In this document: in pieces, positions 45,721-58,560 of the stretch
Numbering within the stretch: the stretch's first letter is position 1
Layout: each line of letters starts with the position of its first letter
Source: Poecilobothrus nobilitatus
Lineage: Eukaryota; Arthropoda; Insecta; Diptera; Dolichopodidae
DNA: 64,000 bases
Reading direction: 5' to 3'
Assembly (NCBI GenBank): GCA_947095535.1
Contig: OX352772.1
Coordinates: forward strand, 147,936,568-148,000,567
Translations under genes and position numbers: made by a program
Notes under the pieces: model-generated
Seen by the model: only the letters and a program-made list of their open reading frames with translations
Told to the model about the DNA's origin: nothing
Databases searched by the model: none

Positions 45721-46423
45721 AAAAGAATGACAAGTGATCTAATACATGTGCAAAGTTACGATGATTTATCATCTGATCACACTCCAGTAATTTTAACGTG
45801 TGGTAAAGATGTAAAACAAAAGGAAAATATACGAAGTCTAGCAAACAAAAAAACCAATTGGAATAAATTTAGAAGGAAATTTCAAATAAACCCAAGATCG
45901 TTGCTAGAAACAAGAACACAAATAGACAGAGAAGTCGAATATTTCACATCAGAAATTCAAACGGCAGTAAAGGAGAGTACACCGTCAGTGCGTGCGAGCA
46001 TGCAATACAGAACCAGCTATCCAAGAGAAATAATTGAACTTATCCAGGAAAAAAAAGGGCTTGAAGAAAATGGCAAATAACAAGGTTTCCGGGTGATAAA
46101 GCCCATCTAAATCAGCTGAGCAATAGACTTAAAAAACAAATTACTAAGTTCAAAAATGAGTCTGTTAATATTTTTCTCAGTAAATTAACAGCTACTGAGA
46201 GCACAGACTACTCATTAAGGAAAGCTTAAATCGGCTGAGAATACCAAAGATTCAAAACCAACCGTTGAAAAGCAAAAATGGGAAATGGATTGGAAATCCA
46301 AAAGACAAAGCCAGAATCTTTTCCGAACACCTATCAAATGTCTTCAAGCCATTCCCGCAAAGTGCAGCTGATGGAAATACACATCTCATAGCAAAAATTG
46401 ATGTAGAGGAAATATGTCACATT
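45721..46423 (+). mobile_element. Jockey block E, unit 5
   Basis: Has two fewer A residues in the run near 46050, so the linker frame runs on ('EKKGLEENGK') where other units frameshift; then continues naturally into RT. Confidence 0.8.
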
Positions 46424-47747
46424 GAAGGAACTGAAGGATGTGTCTATAAATAACCTCAGTAATAAGAAAAGTCCAGGTTATGATGGTATTTCCGGGAAAC
46501 TTATAAAAGAACTGCCAGATGCAAGTTTTCTAAAACTACAACATATTATTAACGCTTGCTTCAAATTAAAGTATGTACCTCGTATTTGGAAAATAGCCGA
46601 AGTAATTGTTATACCTAAGCAAGGCAAACTAACAGAAGTCACATCTTATCGCCCAATATCTTTACTACAAATAATTTCAAAGATTTTTGAGAAAATGTTG
46701 CTGAAAAGGCTTAATATAATTATTAAGCAAAGAAATCTAGTTCCTTCACATCAATCTGGATTCAGAAATAACCATTCAACACTAGATCACATCCATCGTA
46801 TAACGGATATAATAGAAAAAACATTTGAGGAAAAAAAGTCTGTTCTGCTGTCTTCTTGGATGTGGCCCAGACATTCAATAAGGTATGGCACGAATGTCAC
46901 AAGTTTAAACTTCACAGAGATCTACCTAGACAATATTTTGAAAAGCTTGACTCATACCTAAGCAATAGATACTTCAGAGTTCGCTATGGAACGGAATACT
47001 CAGACCTAAAAGCGATGACGGCAGGTGTTCCGCAGGGAAGTGTTCTCGGGACTGTATTATATCTATTGTTCACAAGAGATATCCCTCAAGATTATAATGT
47101 TACTACAGCGACATGTGCAGATGATACTGAGATTCTCGCTGTCGGAAATTGTATTGCTGACGCCACAAATAAATTGCAAAACGCAGTAAGTAAAATAACA
47201 ACTTGGACGCAAAAATGGTGAATCAAGTTAAACAAAACTAAATCAACACATATAAATTTCACGCTCAAAAAGATAGCCAATCTTCCTGTATTCATAAATA
47301 ACCAAATTATACCTTATGTTAACACTGCCAAATACTTGGGTATGAACTAGGGTGCTAAGCTAAAGTGGAATGAGAACATAAAGAAAAAAAAAGAGGAGCT
47401 AAACATTAAATATAGGAAATTGTACTGGTTACTAGGACGTAAATCCGAGTTGTCAGTAGAAAATAAAATCTTGCTATACAAACAGGTACGCTGTCCAACT
47501 ATGAGGCTGTGCAAAAATATCAAATATCAATATACTCCAAACCTTTCAAAACAAAGTACTACGCGGAGTTGTAAACGCCTCTTGGTATATACGCAACAAA
47601 GACCTACATCGGGATCTACATATCAAAGCACTACTAGCGATTGCGGATACATGAGAACGTCAACATGAAAGCTGGACTGGATGTTGATAGCAATATTCGT
47701 CAGCTGAAAAGAAGGAAACCACAAGAGTTACTACAATGTATTTTATA
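46424..47747 (+). pseudogene. Jockey ORF2 reverse transcriptase, second copy
   Basis: Duplicate of 35117-36440 at +11,307 bp, with the same CADD active site, the same frameshifts and the same internal stops. The shared lesions show the element was dead before it was duplicated. Confidence 0.88.
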
Positions 47748-47933
47748 TAATAATATAATATTTTTCCAGTACACGTGAACAAATAAAAAGAAAAAAAAGT
47801 CTTTAGTCGATCAAACAGATCGGTCTTGCCACAAGGAAAGGTGGTTTTAGCCGGTAAGAATTTGGCATTAGCAGAACACGGGTTCTACAGTATCTTTTAA
47901 AGATCTCCACCGACCTACGAAAAAAAAAAAAAA
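47748..47933 (+). mobile_element. Jockey 3' UTR and poly-A, second copy
   Basis: Matches 36441-36626; A-run at about 47920-47933. Confidence 0.75.
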
Positions 47934-50471
47934 TTTTTTTCTATTATTGCACAATTTTCGTTATTGGCAAAAGAAATAATTTTAGTCCTTGGTTCATTGA
48001 ACATCTTAAGAAACTACTAAAAGACAAAAAAATAAAGCCTAATCATGAATTATAACAACAATAATAGCTCTAATTCGACAATCATTTCTGAATGGTTTAG
48101 TGACATTGTTTAGGTCATTTTTAATTATTGGTTTGTGTTCTTGACAAAACAAATTTTTCTTACTTAAACAATTTTCCTAAAACAACGCTTAGCAATAATA
48201 ATATTAATAAAAATTTGGTTGTTAGTTTTTTAAATAAACTTGATGATAATTCTAGTCCTGGCACCAAGAAATTCCCAATTTTTCTTAATAAGATTTTTTT
48301 CTATTTAGTTGCACATTTTATTTAATTTAGCGTGTTTTAAAGACTTCTGAAGTTAGTCTTACTCTAGAAAACGGTTCATTTCAGGACATCTCACAAAACA
48401 AAAGTATGTTATTATCGACCGATTGCAGAATTATCTATTATTCCTAAAGTCCTTGAATTAATAGTATTTAATTCTATTTATGAGCATTGTACTAGCGTTT
48501 AATAGTCTTATCAAGCGTAAATCTACAGTTGCTAATCACGTTAAATCCACTTCAAGTTTTCCTAAAATATGGAGTATGGTTTTCAAACAGCAGTAACTTA
48601 CATTGGTTTTAAAAAATCATATGATTTTCTTCTGCATCATTTTTATAATAGGTGTAACTATTAGCCAGAACCGAATCAAACAAATCAAGAGTGGACGAAT
48701 GACTATGTATGCTGCTATTCAACTATTTATATTTTTTTATTTTTAATCATTCACATTTCCATTTTATGTTATATTTGTTTATATTATTTTTTTATTTCCC
48801 TTTTATCTTAAATTTTGATGTTTTCAATGTTTACTATTTTAACAGCACTTATTTTGATTACGAAAATTTCAACATTTCTCGTTTTCTCTTGCTGGTTATC
48901 TTTCTGAGTAAATCTTTGCAGGCTCAATTGCTTACTAATTTAATTAATAGCTTCATTAACAACTGACTACTGTGCAATTAGTTCGGGTTGATCCCTAACA
49001 TTGTATTATGTTCAGCTTTTAAAAATCCAGAACGCTTTAATATTATTAATTTAAATATAAGTAGGCTTTTACCAAAAATTGATATTCTTCGGTCATACAT
49101 TGCGAAAATTCAAGTTAATATTACACTCATATCTGACACGTGGCTGGATTGCTATATCAGCTCTAATATTGTCAGAATATCTGGGTTCAAGCTTTACAGG
49201 TGTGATCGGTCTCAACTAAATTCTTCAGGTAATCAAATTCGTTGCGATGGGGTATGTTCGTTTAATGCGGTCTCTCTGTGAGATTATTGAGCATTCTTCT
49301 CAACTTGACGAAATTAAATATATTTTAGTGGAAGCTAAATTTAATAAACAAACAGCTTTAATTGGCATGATTTACTTTCCTCATCCCGCTATTCACAAAA
49401 TGGAGCGGTTTTTCAATGCTATGAATTTTTTGTGTTCAAACTATGAAAATATACTAATTGGTGGTGATTTCACCATAGACACTTTAGATAACAACAACCC
49501 TATGAAAAATTGTTTCCAATAAAATCAATTGTATTTCTTTGAGCATATTAAATAAGCCCACGCTAGCTCATTTTTATTCTTCTCGAAACTCATTTTTGGT
49601 ACTGTTTCTATTGTCATCTCATATTTTGAATTACATTGATAGCTTTGGCCAAGATTCGATTCCTGGTCTATCCGACCATTACTTGATCTATACTACCATG
49701 AATACTTCTGTATTCCCCAAAGAAACTGTATCGTATAGGAGTTATAACACTATCAACATTAACAACATTTTATCAACATTAACAATAATATAGACAACAA
49801 AGGCGAAATACTCAATTGCCTTATATTAAAATTGCATACTGATAACGTTCCAACTAAATCTTTCACTCCAAGAGATGGCTTTATCCCTTACTATAGCAGC
49901 TCTATAAAAATGTTGATAAGGGAACGAGATAATGCGTATGAAACTTGGAAAGAAATAAATCGGTATCTGACCTCAACATTTTTAAAAAACTGCAACAAAA
50001 ATAAACTCAAAATACGCCAAGCTAAAAATTATTACTTTAACAAGGTTTTACTATCAGCTACTGGTTTAAAAATCTTCATCCATAATTTATCCAACCTTGG
50101 TATTGGGAGAGATAAACATATTTTGACTGAAACCGTTGATGTCGATGCTTTAAACAAAAAAATTGTTGTAGCGCCGTCAACTTTAAATCCCATTTTCGAT
50201 ACTACTACTTCGGATGTTCCAACAACTTTGTTTTGTTTGAACTGATGAAGTTATCCAGACCGTATTACATATTAAATCCGAGTCTGTCCTGATCAAATAC
50301 CTCTGAAATTTGTAAAAATTATACTCGGCTTAATTGCTTCTTATATTACTCATGTTTTCAACTGCCTTCTAACCAGTGGTGATTTTGCTTTTGAAATGTG
50401 ACTTTAGACCTGGCAGACTTAAACTGGATGACTTTAGAGCCATCAGTATTTTGTCCATTTTATCGAAATTT
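47934..50471 (+). pseudogene. Block X, second copy (CR1-like RT fragment, then family B endonuclease)
   Basis: Duplicate of 36627-39164, with changes such as Met to Ile in 'TININNIL' and Cys to Phe in 'TTLFCLN'. It includes the endonuclease frames 48988-49281, 49247-49522 and 49539-49793 and the linker 49832-50245. Confidence 0.82.
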
Positions 50472-51835
50472 TTTGTATACATATTACATTATCAAATAAG
50501 CAACTATGTTGATGCAAATAATTCTTATAATCTTTTATATCTTCTATATAAATTTCAGCCAGGATTTAGAAAGCTGCACAGCATTTCATCTGCGCTGCTT
50601 CAAATTTCTGACAACATCCACACTGAGATTGATAAAAAGAATGAAATTAAAATTTCTGACAACATCCATACTGAGATTGACAAACTTTTACTTGATTTTT
50701 CTAAGGCATTTGATTGCAATATGTTATTGCTAATGGCGTTGCTTCCAACTATTTAGATTTACAATGGGGGTCCCGCACGCTCAACTTTATACAAGTTGAC
50801 GATATTAATTATGATCTAGATGCTATTCTTTTCTGGTCGAACTTGAATTTACTGAAACTTAATGCATCGAAGTCTCATGCCATGATTATCTACTCTCGCA
50901 ACATTGACACCTCATCTTTGCCTATCATAAAAATAATCAAATCACCCATTAACTATGTTCAGTGAGCAAAAAATCTAGGTGTAATTTTTAATAAAACTTT
51001 AACTTGGAACGAGCACATAAACCACATTTCGATGAAAGGATATCTAATTTTACGGAAGCTATGGAAATACCCTTACTATCTCAATGAATGGCTCAAAAAG
51101 AAGATTGAAGGCCCTTATAATACATAATTTTACTTATTGCGATGTTATTTACTCTGGTATGAGCCTCTGTGAACTTCACAACTTACTATTATTATTCAAC
51201 GTATGAACTAGATTTGTCATGAGTAGGAGGAAAATCAATCATATTAGTGATCTATCGAAGGTTTTTCTCGGAACATCACTTGTAAATTTCCTAAATTACA
51301 GATACATATTATATCTGAAAAAAATCACTTTAAAGATGACTCCCTTCTACTTATTTGACAAACTTTCCTTTGGTCGATCATTGAGAAGTCTTAAAATTAT
51401 TATTCCTTAGCACCAAAATCGCGTTAGGTATTTGTCTTTCTTTGTAAGAGTTGTAACACTTTGGAACTCTCTGCCAAACTCATTAAAATGCATAAATAAT
51501 TTTAAAAAATTTATTGAGCTCTGAAAGGATTTCTTCTTTTCATAAATTTATTAACAGCTTAAATGTGCCCCAAATATAAATTTTTTTTTTGGTTTTCTTG
51601 ATTAATTTTGAAATTCATTTTTTATTTTTTCTCGTTTTCCGTTGTGTTTAATTTTAATATAGATTAATTTTGGCATATGCACAAATTTTCTCTTTTCAAA
51701 TTTGTTTTTTTTTTTGTTCATTGGAAATTCATACTATGTACTTTATTAATCGAATAAGGAAAAATGTGACACACTAAAAAGGCTTATCGTCTTACGTGTA
51801 ATTAATAAATAAATAAAGTAAAATAAATAAATAAA
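50472..51835 (+). pseudogene. CR1-like LINE (family B) RT thumb to 3' end, native locus
   Basis: Contains the last C block (50472-51078), but here the sequence continues naturally: 'KLWKYPYYLNEWLKKKI' (51060-51105), then 'INHISDLSKVFLGTSLVNFL' and 'PFYLFDKLSFGRSLRSLKII' (51219-51410), then 'FVRVVTLWNSLPNSLKCINN' (51440-51500), the usual C-terminus. The 3' end is a TAAA-type microsatellite (about 51807-51833), typical of CR1-like LINEs. This is the likely donor of the C pieces, since it carries the same 48-bp duplication, the same RT deletion and the same TGA after 'INYVQ'. Confidence 0.82.
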
Positions 51836-52205
51836 CATTAACATACTTTATTATTGATAAATCTGGTCATATTACTCGTCGGTATAACCCATATTGCTGT
51901 TGTTCAATTGCCAAACCAGTACTCGTGTTAATTCAAAAAAAGACTTGTATGTACTTTTCGATAGTAAACTATCACTTCATTCTTAGTAAACATATATCTT
52001 AAACAAAGTTTACTCTATGCTACGTTTTATTAAATGATCAGCAAAAGAATTTGACGACACCTATGTTTTTATTTCTTTTTGTTTATTCAAAATTCAATCT
52101 GTCCAAAAAAAATTTCTTAGACTTTCTCTACGTCATCTCCCATGGGAAAACTCTTACAACATACCTTCAGATGAACGTAGACTAAATCTTTTTCTAGTGC
52201 CTGCT
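51836..52205 (+). pseudogene. CR1-like LINE RT C-terminal fragment
   Basis: Pieces 'VYSMLRFIK' (52010-52035), 'EFDDTYVFI' and 'SVQKKFLRLSLRHLPWEN' (52098-52150) match the 15.6-15.9 kb element but with an internal deletion that removes the 'YASQVWSP' segment. Confidence 0.6.
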
Positions 52206-52209
52206 CCGA

Positions 52210-53900
52210 GTCAAAACTAAATTGGGAAACAAGTTGAACTATTCTCCTCAATCTTCCACCTTTCTCAACTTGTTAAAAATCCCACTAGGATGCCAGATCG
52301 TGCTGATCAAGAAGCTCACTTCTTGGATCTGTTTCTCACTACACACCCTGAAAAATATATGGTTTCAGTTGGTTGCACCCTGGGTAATTCCGACCATTCT
52401 ATGGTTAATACAAGTTTCCTGGTAAGGCCAATCTCGAGTTAAAGGTCCCCTCCCAAAAAATTGGTTTGGTTAGTTTGGCGTTACAGCCATGCTGACTGAC
52501 AGAGCCTTAACAACTTTTTTAAAACCTTTGATTGGTCATTCTGCTTCCTTAACAGAAATGGTAACTTTCCTACAAATGCGAATAGTGGAGCAATTTTATT
52601 TGGAATAAGGTTATTCATTCCTTATTCCATGAAAACTGTCAAAAGGAGATTCAAATCTTGGTTTAATCGCATTGGCAGTGAAACAATTTCCAGAAAAGAG
52701 GAGGCTTTCAAGCTGTACTGAAACAGCAGATCGGAGGTGCACAGGGCCAACTATATACAGGCTAGAAACAGTGCAAGAGACTTATCAACAAACAAAAATT
52801 CTTGTTCAACCAAAAGTTGAAACGTAAAATCATCCACATGCAAAATAATAACAAATCTTTTTGGAAATTTGCCAAAAGTCTAAAAGAAGACGGTGGTGGG
52901 TCTTCTTTTCCACCATTTGTTGATAATAATAACAGAACCGTATCAGATTCTAAAGAGAAAGCGAACTTATTTGGCAAAAAGTTTGTTTCCAATTTGGCAT
53001 TGCCATAGTCAGCTCAGATGACACCCTCTGTTCCAGAAGTTGGCTGCTCCTTCGGTAAAATTTACTTTAGGACGCGGGCGGTGATGAAATCTTGAAAAAT
53101 CTTGAACGAAATAAGTCAGCCGGTCCAGATGGTATAACTACCACGGTGCTCAAAAATACCTACTCCGATATTTCGAAACCTCTTTACAACCTTTTCTACA
53201 TGTCCTTCACTTCGTGTATTCATGCTACCCAATAGATGGTTGCAAATGTTTTCCCTATTCGAGTTAAACTAAAAATTGACTTGGTAAATTCGAATTTTTG
53301 GTATAGCTAAATATTTGGGTTTTTGTATGGCTGTAAAACCTACTTTTCTGCATCTGATCTTCTCAATATCTATAAAACGTACATTAGGCCGAAAATGGAG
53401 AATAATGCATATATTTGGAATGCAAGCCCACAAACAGCCGTGGGTTATCTAGATAATGTGCAAAACAGACCTATTCGTCTTATGAACGACCCCAGTGTAA
53501 CTTCAATGCTCACTCGACTCAGCCATCGCCGTACAGTTGGGTCACTAACCTTGTATTATAGATATCTAGGGAAACTTAAGTAAGAACTTAAGTAAATCGT
53601 GCACATATGAATTACCAACTTTGGGGAACACATGCGATATATATGGTTTCACAAACGGGACGTGCGCATGACAAACCAATTTTTATAAGCTGTATTTCGC
53701 CATCTTGATTAATCTACACGGTAGGGATTAACCTCCACTCAAAATTTCCCAACGTGAAACAAAGAGAAACTCATCCCTACCATGTATGAAATTCTATAAT
53801 TTAAAGTCTTCAAGTGCAGTTGCAAAAACGTTAAAGTTTCTATCAAATGTTTGGCAATTTTCAGTAATGTTGCCGGTATTTAAATGGACTTCATTCATTT
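52210..53900 (+). pseudogene. Jockey-superfamily LINE (family D), endonuclease end to tail
   Basis: 'PTRMPDRADQEAHFLDLFLT' and 'LGNSDHSMV' (52285-52400) are the end of the endonuclease. Then come the linker 'FIPYSMKTVKRRFKSWFNRI' (52613), 'NNKSFWKFAKSLKED' (52845), RT start 'NKSAGPDGITTTVLKNTYSD' (53110-53170), a deletion of the palm including YADD, thumb 'FLYGCKTYFSASDLLNIYKT' and 'LTRLSHRRTVGSLTLYYRYL' (53323-53570), and the tail 'PPLKISQRETKRNSS' (53735-53780). Frameshifts throughout. Confidence 0.75.
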
Positions 53901-54935
53901 TCTTCAAAGCTCATGCTTCTATATATAATAATTTTTATATTTTTAGGAGGTTATCCATGTGATCTAATCAGATTTTTCGTTTTGTTTCGTTTTGAATTGA
54001 AATATCGACTCGAATTCAAAATATACGTTTGATACTTTTGAATATAATTATTTTGTACATCATTTTTTTAAGAATAAGTAGAATTATATTCAATTATTAC
54101 TTATTTAATTTTAATATTGCTTTCATATAAATCTGATCCTGTTTTAACATAATTTTTAGTTTTTCAATTTTTTTTGTTTTTTGTTACTTAATGGTTTTGT
54201 CTTACAATTTCGCAAATTATCAGATAATATAGTAGTTGTTGAAGTTTTACATCGTTTTGAACTATTTTATTATTATTATTAACTATTTAATTATTTTATT
54301 ATTATTATTAACGAAATCTTTTTTGTATAATTTAGGCATAACTTATAATTTATCTTATAATACTAAAATTTTTGTTAGGCCGATAGCTATATCATTTCTT
54401 CCCACAATAGCCCCACTCGAAATAGTTCATTAAATGATTTTGGGTTTACTGGAGATTATTGTTGTACTAGTTAGGTTCAATACTGAAAGCTTTCGTTTAT
54501 AATAAAAATTAGATACATATCATTTTGGAAGTATATTTCCACATTTTATAAATCATAGCAAATTATTGCCTTTTTTGGATTTATATTTTTTCTGTCTAGA
54601 TAACGTTCGGCTTTTATATAGGTACTTTTTAATTTCTGCGTGTTTCAAAAAACTCGTATTTTATTCCAACTCATTTGCAGAACTATTTCGCACATAGTTG
54701 ATATTGATCCGTTTTTGGACAGACAGACAGATTTAAACAATAATTAAAAGTTATTCTATAAATATAAATTAATGCTGGATTTGGATATTCTTCTTCATAT
54801 AGATCTTACATTAAGATGACTTTTTGTAACATTAAGATGACTTTTTAAATATTGCCTAGATGTATTAGATCGACAGTAATGGGATGGCTAAAAAACTAGA
54901 AACTAGTCCCTTCACTTTGTCAATTTCGCTACTTT
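53901..54935. other. AT-rich noncoding
   Basis: Includes a TTATTA repeat at 54265-54312 in which 'AACTATTTAATTATTTTATTATTATTATTAAC' is nearly duplicated, and 'GACAGACAGACAG' at 54719-54731. No gene seen. Confidence 0.5.
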
Positions 54936-54948
54936 CTACTTTCTATTT

Positions 54949-55151
54949 TTTATTTCTCTTTTTTTTTTTTTTGGGGCATTTCTCTGCCACTTAAATGTGA
55001 ACAGAAAATTACACAGCCTTTTCTTTTCAGACGTGGCTGTAAATGTCGTAAGGCGGAATAACTCTTACGACGTGTGTGGGATTCGAATCCATACTCCCTC
55101 GTTGTTTACAGCATATTTTATACGTTCTTACCCACTAGGCCGCCGAGGTCC
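54949..55151 (-). mobile_element. tRNA-derived SINE with 13-bp target duplication
   Basis: CTACTTTCTATTT flanks the insert (54936-54948 and 55152-55164). On the minus strand it begins 'GGACCTCGGCGGCCTAGTGG' (box A region), with box B 'GGATTCGAATCC' at about 55090-55078, a body of about 110 bp and a poly-A tail (poly-T at 54959-54972 on the plus strand). It would be transcribed by RNA polymerase III and mobilised by a LINE. The box B is perfect, suggesting a young insertion. It looks different in sequence from the SINE at 15.2-15.6 kb. Confidence 0.82.
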
Positions 55152-55164
55152 CTACTTTCTATTT

Positions 55165-55880
55165 CTTTTCTTCTGATTTGGAATTTTTTTTACATAGGTG
55201 GCAACAGTGTACCATTTATTCGACTATGACGTTTACTCACTGATATTTAATGTCGAGAAAAAAAGATTTTGCCAGTTTGGATAATTCTCTCTTTGCAGGA
55301 AAGATTATAGTCAAAACCACGCTCTTTTCTATTTATGTTTTTTTCTTTCATGTCATGCCAGTCTCGTTCTTTTACGACTGACTATAAAATCTTTTTTTTT
55401 CTTCATAATTTAGAATACAAAATTGTTTATGAATTAGTTGCCTTTCATCCTCCGAAAAATTTTGCGAGATTGACAAAAACTTTATTTTTGCAGGTGATTT
55501 TAATTGATTAAGTAGAAATAATTTTACTCTTTTTGTTTACATATTGTTGTCCACTTTGTCGAAGGTTTTTTTTGAATATTCGATTTCTAAAGATCAGGAC
55601 ACCTTCTTTTCTTTTTTATAGATTTCGGTGTTGATTCTGTCGCTGGAATTTTTATGTTACAAATATTAAAATTTCATAATCACTTAAATAAATTCCCTTT
55701 TTATATACATACATGATAAAGATGTTCTTCTAAATTCTCAACATTGTCTATTCTATTCAAATTCTCTAGAAAACTTGTATGATTTTATGCTTCTTGCTCC
55801 GAAAGCAAAGTTGGATCACGAATACTATCATCGACAGCCTTTTGTTCAAACAAATTCTAATATTAGAGTAAAATAGTAAT
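55165..55880 (+). pseudogene. Possible CR1-like endonuclease remnant
   Basis: Weak traces: 'FIFAGDFN' at 55480-55505 (GDFN strand) and 'LLAPKAKLDHEYYHRQPF' near 55790-55845, similar to the end of the endonuclease at 8.0 kb ('IDEYHRQICF'). The rest is unreadable. Confidence 0.4.
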
Positions 55881-56565
55881 ACTAAAGTAAAATAGTAAAA
55901 AACTTAAAAATGTGTATGTAAACATAAGAACAAATATTAATGTATAAATATAAGAATAAATATTCATAAATCCAAAAGAAATTAAAAATACTCTTGAATT
56001 TATTTTTTCCTTCGTCAGATAAATCCCAATTATTTGTCTTATTAATCCTACAAAATTGAAATGTCACTTATATTTATTTTAAAATAACAAATCGAGATCA
56101 AAAGTAAACAAACTGTAATAAATTTTCATTCAAAATTGACGGAGACGAAGAACGCGATGACACAGATATCTAATACATTAGTATTTACACCGCAACTGGT
56201 GTTAATTTATTATTGGTTTATTTATAGTACAAAATTTAAACAAGTTTTACAATTTTGGGAAATTCCCTACAATGAAAATTATTTTAAACATTTTAACCAA
56301 CAATTTTTTAAATGACAACATGTTTACATAATATAAAAAGAAGTTTACTTATAGATTGTTAAACTTATAGTGCATCTATAACAGGCGAATAAAGTCGACT
56401 TTAAATTTAATATCATTTTGAACTATATACATATGACACTCGTTTACAGAAGCAAAAAATTAAGAATTACATAATTATTTTTTTGAATCAAAATTTCATG
56501 TTTTTATATTTGTATTGCTTTTTTATCTTGAAATTTTGATATTCGCGTTCGTTCATTATTGAACT
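55881..56565. other. AT-rich noncoding, nothing recognised
   Basis: No coding frame with family resemblance; a 61-codon minus frame at 55882-56067 is compositional. Confidence 0.5.
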
Positions 56566-56569
56566 TCAT

Positions 56570-56940
56570 TATTCACTGTGGTTGCTCTTGATATTTCGAA
56601 AGCTTTTGATCGAGTTTGGGACGTTGCTCTTTTGAGCAAGTGTCAAGCTATAGGCCTTTCTGTAAATGGATTGAAGATTTTCTTTCGAATCGCTGTATTC
56701 GTGTTCTAGTCGAGGGTTACACGTCTGACAAATTCCAAATAAATGCTGGCGGTCCACAAGGATCCGTCCTTGCCCCAACTCTGTTTTTGATTTTTATCAA
56801 CGATCTCTTATCTACAACCTTCAATCCAATCCACAGTTTCGCCGACGACAGCACTCTGGTGGCATCTTACGCATTTCTTAGGAAATCTGATGTCACAAAT
56901 ACCGCCGTCAATGCAGAACGGCTTACTATGTTCATATAAT
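56570..56940 (+). pseudogene. LINE (family D) RT palm fragment
   Basis: 'VVALDISKAFDRVWDVALLS' (motif A, 56580-56640), then a frame shift to 'WIEDFLSNRCIRVLVEGYTS', 'NAGGPQGSVLAPTLFLIFIN' (the invariant Val of GVPQGS is Gly) and active-site 'HSFADDSTLVAS' near 56840. The fragment is cut at both ends. Its part from 56680 onward is duplicated at 59254-59514. Confidence 0.8.
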
Positions 56941-57019
56941 TGCTAGCTGGGGTGCTAACAACAGAGTGGAGGTATACATTATAAGACCCCACTTTGTTAC
57001 AAACTTAAAAATCTTTATC

Positions 57020-58560
57020 TGAAATTAATAGCAAGCATTTTCTTAAATTTTGAAATTTCGATTTTTGCAATGATTTTCTTAAAATATCTGCCAACTGGAA
57101 TTAACTTGGTATATAGCTCAGCTCAAATAATTTATCTTGAAATTTTTCTGTAACGAAGGTGTATCTAACATCTATATGCTTAAAGCGCTTATGAAATTCG
57201 AGAGTTTTAATTAACTGAATAGCGCTTTGGTTGTCCATTTGGTTTTTCTATGGTAGATGTAGTGTTTTGAAACAACCAGCCTCAACATTTCTTTTGTAAT
57301 TTCTGAGGTCGCTATGAACTCCCCTTCTGTTGTCGGTAAAGAGACAGACCGTTGTAGTTGAGAGCACCAAGAAGCAGCAACTTCATACATTATCGTCACA
57401 TAGCATGTAGTTGATTTTCGTGATATATCTCCAGCAAAATCAGCATCACTAAAAACATTTAAAAACATTTTTATATAACTTCATGATAACTTATATAACC
57501 ATATGATGATGTTCCATTTATGTATAATTTTATAATGTCAGCTCCATTATCACCTGCTACCAGTCCATCATCAACATAAATAGCCAAAATTAATATTGAT
57601 TTTAATTTGCGAATAAAAATACAAGAATCTGCATCACTGCACTGAAGATCAAATTGATTCAGTAATTTAATAAATTTTTCGTTCCAGCATTTTGGAGCTT
57701 GCTTCAACCCATAAACGCTTCTTTGAAATTGACAAATTTTATCTGTACTATCGGCGTACCGTTGTGGTTGACACATAAAAACTTCTTTATTTAAAATTCG
57801 GTATAAAAATGCAGTTTTTATATCAAACTGTTTTATTTTTAATTGCTTGCAGCAACATATGAGAATATTACACGTAAAGAGCTAAACTTGACCACTAGCA
57901 TGGAAGCATCTTCGTAATCAATTCCATATTCTTAACGAAAACTCTAGCCACTAACCTGGCTTTAAAAAAATTTCCATTGAAGTTTCCATCACCAGCTTTA
58001 ATCTTAAACACCCACTTGCAATCAAAATTTTTTTAATCTGATAGTACTTCTGTCAAAACTCATGTATTATAATTTGCCAATGAACAAATTTCTTCGTCTA
58101 TAGCTGCTTTTCATTTTACTGAATTTTTACTTTGCATGGCATCTTCAAAAGATTTAGGCCCGTAGTCCTGGGGTTCAATATCGTTTTCTTTTAGTATACT
58201 TTAATGATCACCGAAAATTGATTTGGATATTTTATCTATACTTACCGTGTTAATTTGCGATTCATTATTTTCCTTTTCATTAATACTTAGGATTTGCAAT
58301 ATTTCGAGTGATTTTCAGTATCCCTATTTTCTATATACGTAAATGCGTCACAATTTTCATTGAAAACTACGTCTTGAATGACTTTAACTTTTCTAAATTC
58401 CGGAATTTAGACATTGTATCCCTTAGTAACATCCTCATAGCCAATTAGAATACCTTTGGCAGACTTTTTGTCCAATTTCTCCCTTTTTTGCTTTTTGAAA
58501 ATGAACATAACATAAACAGCCAAATTCTTTAAGAACTTTTACATCAAAGTAGGAGTAGAT
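57020..58560 (-). pseudogene. Ty1/copia pol remnant (integrase end, RT, RNase H), copy 1
   Basis: Read on the minus strand: integrase C-terminus ('CYVHFQKAKKG', 'SAKGILIGYEDVTKGYNV', 'KVKVIQDVVFNEN', about 58510-58350), RT start ('AIDEEICSLANYNTWVLTEV' region near 58110, 'FNGNFFKARLVARVF', 'IDYEDASMLVVKFSSLR'), 'QFDIKTAFLYGILNKEVFMC' (about 57835-57775), 'VYGLKQAPKCWNEKF' and active-site 'LAIYVDDGLVAGDN' (frame 57776-57471), then RNase H 'FSDADFAGDISRKSTTCYV' and 'LPTTEGEFIATSEITKEML' (57468-57211), where the canonical catalytic Glu of TEAE is kept but Ala is Gly. Frameshifts and stops are abundant. No LTRs found. Confidence 0.88.

Larger units (their letters stand above)
40418..51078. repeat. 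11,308-bp higher-order tandem unit, copy 2 (lacks final E)
   Basis: Repeats copy 1 in full up to the last C block, where the sequence continues into the native 3' part of the CR1-like element instead of block E. Because copies differ at few positions, the duplication is recent, or kept uniform by exchange. Confidence 0.9.

Noticed and set aside
29110..51078. Possibility that the array is CRISPR-like or a phage-like tandem system
   Set aside because: Units are 3-11 kb copies of retrotransposon genes with shared lesions; no short spaced repeats and no prokaryotic genes.
55882..56067. 61-codon minus frame near a LINE remnant
   Set aside because: Tyr/Ile/Phe-rich compositional frame with no motif.
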